From the NCBI GenBank assembly GCA_963680875.1, contig OY804583.1:36073331-36137330 (forward strand): a stretch of DNA of 64,000 nucleotides, written 5' to 3'. The notes under the pieces were generated by a model that saw only the letters and a program-made list of their open reading frames with translations, was not told where the DNA came from and searched no databases. Both the position numbers and the translations under genes were made by a program. The stretch comes from Bathymodiolus brooksi (lineage: Eukaryota; Mollusca; Bivalvia; Mytilida; Modiolidae). The first letter of the stretch is position 1; every line of letters starts with the position of its first letter. Positions 59,541-64,000 of this stretch are shown piece after piece.

Positions 59541-60690
59541 TAATACCACCATATATTGTGTTAACTGAGAGACGACAACAACGATAAACCCAACCATAAT
59601 ACCACCACATATTGTGTTTAATGACGAACGACAACAACAACAAACCCAACCATAATACCACCACATATTGTGTTTACTGACAGACGAGAGCAACGACTAA
59701 CCCAATCTTAATACGAGCACATATTGTGTTTATTAACGGACAACAACGATAAACCCAACAATAATACGACCACATATTGTGTTAACTGACTGACGACAAC
59801 AACAACAAAATCAACCATAAAAGGACCATATATTGTGTTTACTGACGGACGACAACAACAAACTCAACCATAATACGACAACATATTATGTTTACTTACT
59901 GACGACAGCAACGACAAACCCAACAATAATACGACCACATATTGTGTTTACTGACGGACGACAACAACAAACTCAACCATAATACGACAACATATTATGT
60001 TTACTTACTGACGACAGCAACGACAAACCCAACAATAATACGACCACATATTGTGTTTACTGACGGACGACAACAACAAACTCAACCATAATACGACAAC
60101 ATATTATGTTTACTTACTGACGACAGCAACGACAAACCCAACAATAATACGACCTCATATTGTGTTTACTGACGGACGACAACAACAAACTCAACCATAA
60201 TACGACAACATATTATGTTTACTTACTGACGACAGCAACGACAAACCCAACAATAATACGACCACATATTGTGTTTACTGACGAACGACAACAACAAACT
60301 CAACCATAATACGACAACATATTATGTTTACTTACTGACGACAGCAACGACAAACCCAACAATAATACGACCACATATTGTGTTTACTGACGGACGACAA
60401 CAACAAACTCAACCATAATACGACAACATATTATGTTTACTTACTGACGACAGCAACGACAAACCCAACAATAATACGATCACATATTGTGTTTAATGAC
60501 TGATTACAACGTACGACAAACCCAACAATAATACGATCACATATTGTGTTTAATGACTGATTACAACGTACGACAAACCCAACAATAATACGATCACATA
60601 TTGTGTTTAATGACTGATTACAACGTACGACAAACCCAACAATAATACGATCACATATTGTGTTTACTGACTGGCGACAACAAAGATAAA
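59541..60690 (+). repeat. 56-bp satellite, third array
   Basis: This continues the second array after the 1.48-kb insertion. A dimer of about 109 bp (one monomer with a shortened ACA tract, one with TTATGTTTACTTACTGACGA) is repeated six times at about 59820-60480. A single monomer variant with ATGACTGATTACAACGTACG is then repeated four times at 60480-60660. Confidence 0.95.
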
Positions 60691-61356
60691 CCCCTTTGGT
60701 ATTTTCAAACTCTTCTTATTAGACTTTTTAAATAAATAAATTCATAAAAGATTTAAAAATTAAGTGACTTATTATTTAGTATTGATGCCATAGATACAGC
60801 TTTTTCCACCAATTCTCCCTATTTTTTTCTGTTAAATTAGTTTTGTAAGAAGCACACTGTGTACCTCTTGTTTTAACTTTTATTAAGCGCTCTATCTAAT
60901 GTGAATAAAATAGTTTAAAATGATATCAAACTTTTGTAAATTTGGACTATATAAAGATTTTTTTTTTTACTAAAATCACGATTGTTGCATATCACCCTGC
61001 CACGAAGTTGAAAGATATTCATGTACATAAATTACACAACAAAATGTCGGTTTATTTGTTAACAAACCGAATAAATGGGAACCACGTGGTAAAACAATGT
61101 GCCCGCATAAACAAAAAATTCCTTACCCATAAAGATGATTATTTTGAAGGAAAAAAATGCATTAAAACTGAATGAAAAATAAACTAGAGGCTCACAGATT
61201 AGTCATATAAGCAAGTTTATGTTCAATGTTCAATGAAGTCTAGATTTTATGAAAACTTATTATATTCATTTTTACATAAAGTCCGATGCTCAATTGCTTC
61301 TCATTAAAGTAGGACTTCAATGGAAAAAAATGGGTGTTACCGAAATAAAGTGACAC
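60691..61356. other. AT-rich DNA, no gene
   Basis: A short open frame at about 60942-61175 on the plus strand has no recognisable features or splice context. Nothing else could be assigned. Confidence 0.4.
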
Positions 61357-61414
61357 CACGATATAGCTGAAATACTGCTAAAGTTGGCGTTAAACACCAA
61401 TCAACCAATCAAAT
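61357..61414 (+). mobile_element. SINE tail fragment
   Basis: CACGATATAGCTGAAATACT and GGCGTTAAACACCAATCAAC match the SINE 3' end. The head and body are missing. Confidence 0.7.
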
Positions 61415-61527
61415 AAAATAGCTGATAGCTAATGATTTGTTTTTTTCATTTTTAATCTTAGATTGCCGATTTAGTTCGACGACTCTTCTTATTTTTTCGC
61501 TTCCGAAGGGTCGTAGCTCTAATAAAT

Positions 61528-61722
61528 TATTAAGCCCGGCTGTGTAAATTATAAAAAAGGGTGCACTCGACTCGCAGACGCAACTCATAAAGGATACTAG
61601 TTGCTTACCCATGGTCGGTGGTTATCTCCAGGTACTCCGGCTTCTTCCACCACTAAAATTGGTCGCCATGATATAGCTGAAATCTAGCTGAAAGTGGCGT
61701 TAAGCACAATAAATCAAGTCAA
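61528..61722 (+). mobile_element. SINE, 5'-truncated
   Basis: It starts within the body (GCCCGGCTGTGTAAATTATA) and runs through GTGCACTCGACTCGCAGACG and GGTCGCCATGATATAGCTGA to the tail. The tRNA-like head is absent. It is the eighth recognisable SINE piece in the window. Confidence 0.8.
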
Positions 61723-62144
61723 ATCTGATGGATTACATGCACACGTAAATAAGAACACTTGTTTGTAATTAACGGTCGCATGATTTGTATAACTGGCTGT
61801 CCAAATGGGTACTCGTCCATGTTTGGATAGATAATAATTGGATGTGTATTGAGATGCCCAAATGATAAATTATATAACAAATTATTGCAAAAGTTATTAT
61901 TTAAAAGATTCGTGTAAGTGATAAGATAGGAAATGGAAGAGATATAAAATAGAACGTGTTGACGCGAGGAAGGGTTACCAATGGCGTTATTACTGGGTAA
62001 TACATTGATGGTAAAACAAAATTCAGTGGGACAAATTTAGCGGCCAGGACCAAGTCCCAGTGAACCACCTTCTTTTGCAAAACTGCGAAGGCATTGTATC
62101 GTATCCTTCACTATTATTTTATACGATAATCTGATATATATATA
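61723..62144. other. Non-coding DNA, no gene
   Basis: Nothing recognisable apart from a short (TA)n tract just before 62145. Confidence 0.4.
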
Positions 62145-62364
62145 TATACGTCTGAAAATTAAACCAAACAGTGTTAGAATTAGATTTTAGAGCTGTCAAA
62201 TTTTTGTTCTTCCCTCGACGGGATTTGAACCCACACCATTGTTACACTGCAGCACCATTCGCTTAGCCTTACGTCCAGCGCCCTAGACCACTCGACTACA
62301 TCCACTCCCTATAAAAAGGAGCTTCAATAGTCGTAGTGTTACCTTGTCTCGTAAGGAAAATCTA
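62145..62364 (-). mobile_element. tRNA-Leu-like repeat, copy 1 (220 bp)
   Basis: On the minus strand the core has box A TAGTCGAGTGGTCTAGG (from 62281-62298) and box B GGGTTCAAATCCC (62220-62232), with the D-arm pattern of a tRNA-Leu and a long variable region. The 5' and 3' ends of the tRNA-like part do not pair as an acceptor stem, so it is not a working tRNA gene. The 220-bp unit recurs at 62601-62820 nearly unchanged. It may be a SINE with a pol III promoter. Confidence 0.7.
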
Positions 62365-62600
62365 GGGATAGACGCAAGACATGTGTATATGGTACATATA
62401 TACTTAATATTATAATTTGACAGCAATCTAACTCAGCAATTTTTAATATATTGGATAGGATAATGAAGAATTCATTATACATTCACATGAAATAAAGTAT
62501 ATTATACAAACGTCTAGAAGCAAGAGACAACCATACAATATATCTGTCCCACTGGATCTCAAAGTTACTTTAAAGGATACTAGGTTAATACTAAATATTA

Positions 62601-62820
62601 TATACGTCTGAAAATTAAACCAAACAGTGTTAGAATTAGATTTTAGAGCTGTCAAATTTTTGTTCTTCCCTCGACGGGATTTGAACCCACACCATTGTTA
62701 CACTGCAGCACCATTCGCTTAGCCTTACGTCCAGCGCCCTAGACCACTCGACTACATCCACTCCCTATAAAAAGGAGCTTCAATAGTCGTAGTGTTACCT
62801 TGTCTCGTAAGGAAAATCTA
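62601..62820 (-). mobile_element. tRNA-Leu-like repeat, copy 2 (220 bp)
   Basis: This is essentially identical to copy 1 over 220 bp, from TATACGTCTGAAAATT to AAGGAAAATCTA, with unrelated sequence on either side. The offset is 456 bp. Equal lengths and sharp ends suggest a defined element rather than a random duplication. Confidence 0.75.
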
Positions 62821-63356
62821 TATATATCATCACAAAATGGACCTTTCTATACCAAACCGTCGTTTAAAAAAGTTGTGATGAAAAAGTTGCATGTTCATAT
62901 GAGTATATTTTTTTTATTATACTTGTTTAATTATACAAATCAAAGATGGAATCTTAAACATGCAACATCTTGAAAAAATACAATTTATCATCATAAAAAC
63001 CACTTGTTTATAATACAAAACACCCGTTGTTGTAATTCTAGTCACTATTTAGTAGGAAAACATGTTCTTACCGTGCAAAAAAATACAGACAAGTTGACTA
63101 CATGGTGGCACATCCAGTCATTACGAATATCTGCAAAGTTATAGAAGACAAATTAAGTTATTTCAAATGTTTTCCACTTTGCGTGAGATGACAACGGTAT
63201 CCGTTGCTAGCAACACAATAAGCATAACATAATAATTAATTGTCTCTGTTGATTAAAAGGAAAATTTACAACAAATGTGAATTCAATATTATGTAAACTT
63301 ATCTAAGCGTAATTATACAGAAATAATTATGTCTTTGTTTTAAATCGCACTAAATA
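62821..63356. other. AT-rich DNA, no gene
   Basis: No feature could be assigned here. Short stretches near 63040-63070 faintly recall R1, but the match is too weak to call. Confidence 0.35.
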
Positions 63357-63816
63357 CAATGGACAAAAGTATTCGCACGCTTCCAATTTACCCTATATAT
63401 TCAAAATATTATCTTGAAATCAATTCACGTTCGATTTTAATCATTATTTTATCAAGGAAAGCAGAAAGATATGTAGTTTATAGTAGTAATTTTGAAATAA
63501 CCTTTTGAAGCATGTTTTTCAAATCGCCATGATTTAAACACAGACTTAAATAATTTGTCTACAAAGGTACTATCAGAGCATTGTATTTCGAAAGAAATTA
63601 ATTTAGTTGTGTGTTTTGTTTGTATATTCTCAAAATGTTTATCATAGAAAATTATTTTGAAATTATACAGTAAAACTACATAAAATTCTGTTTTTATTGA
63701 TATAAAAATGATCGAAATCGGGTGTGAATTGACATCAGGATAAGCTTTTGAAAAATTGTAGTTTTATATGAAATATATACGGAAAATTGGAAGCGTGCGA
63801 ATACTTTTGTCCATTG
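63357..63816. mobile_element. Tc1/mariner-like MITE with long inverted repeats
   Basis: The termini CAATGGACAAAAGTATTCGC are perfect inverted repeats for about 34 bp (through CACGCTTCCAATTT). Diverged homology continues inward, for example TCAATTCACGTTCGATTTTA against the minus-strand TCAATTCACACCCGATTTCG. A TA precedes the left end; the right flank is TC, so one side of the TA duplication would have mutated. No coding capacity is present. Confidence 0.8.
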
Positions 63817-64000
63817 TCTTTTGTAGATACCATTCGATGCGGATCGACGACTCTTTTACTGTTGGAAAGCAATTTGTACGTTGTCAAATAAAATAGAAAA
63901 TATATTTATGAGGTCTGGCAACAGGATAAAATACACATACATGTATTATAATATGTGTACAAGGTGTAGAAACGGGAACAAATACACATATGTTGTTTAT

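Noticed and set aside
62217..62305. A functional tRNA-Leu gene
   Set aside because: The A and B boxes are good but the acceptor-stem ends do not pair, and an identical second copy with the same flanks indicates a repeat element.

Overview
This 64 kb window looks like intergenic, repeat-rich DNA from a mollusc, most likely a bivalve. The reasons are AT-rich sequence with introns, a tRNA-derived SINE with a (TTGA)n-type tail of the kind common in bivalve genomes, a chromodomain-clade-like Gypsy gag, a KIAA1958-like (DUF3504) gene, a B-box/NHL-type TRIM-like gene, and hyper-expanded minisatellites. The species cannot be fixed from the sequence alone. Only one gene looks intact: a 552-residue B-box/coiled-coil/beta-propeller protein on the minus strand (28464-30122). 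Everything else that codes is decayed mobile DNA or pseudogene.

Layout. 1-5477: AT-rich non-coding DNA with a SINE tail, a MITE candidate and a 28-bp minisatellite. 5478-8621: minus-strand LTR retrotransposon with one 202-bp LTR, a tRNA-Leu-type primer site, a broken gag (helix-hairpin-helix, coiled coil, capsid, CCHC knuckle) and a truncated protease; pol is missing. 8622-14250: a KIAA1958-like/Crypton-type recombinase pseudogene, split by a 3.2-kb LINE (7-bp target duplication) that itself carries a 298-bp MITE. 14255-24305: about 10 kb of a 56-bp satellite. 24640-28450: a dispersed repeat (R2) with a SINE in it, then four different minisatellites (62, 32, 18 and 24 bp). 28464-30122: the TRIM-like gene. 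30844-32232: a Tc1/mariner-like element with long TTCG-rich arrays near both ends. 32270-35700: dispersed repeat R1, hit first by a SINE and then by a 1.7-kb TIR element with a cluster of TGGTGTTA motifs. 36640-43135: R2 again, then copies of an L1/Tx1-like LINE 3' end in a 2.45-kb tandem duplication. 43490-43815: a 43-bp array resembling the satellite. 44810-50377: a second R1 copy interrupted by a 4.9-kb long-TIR element which holds a CR1-like LINE fragment, a 1.53-kb transposon with 8-bp target duplication, and a broken Cys-rich gene. 51690-52880: a third, uninterrupted R1 copy, which supplies the empty site. 52885-58064 and 59541-60690: more 56-bp satellite, interrupted by 1.48 kb. 61357-63816: SINE fragments, a pair of tRNA-Leu-like repeats and a long-TIR MITE.

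The main value of the window is its stratigraphy. Paired filled and empty sites (R1, R2, LINE copies) give exact insertion boundaries and relative ages, and several tandem arrays can be traced to a single-copy unit inside a dispersed repeat elsewhere in the window. All family names rest on recognition of motifs, not on database searches.
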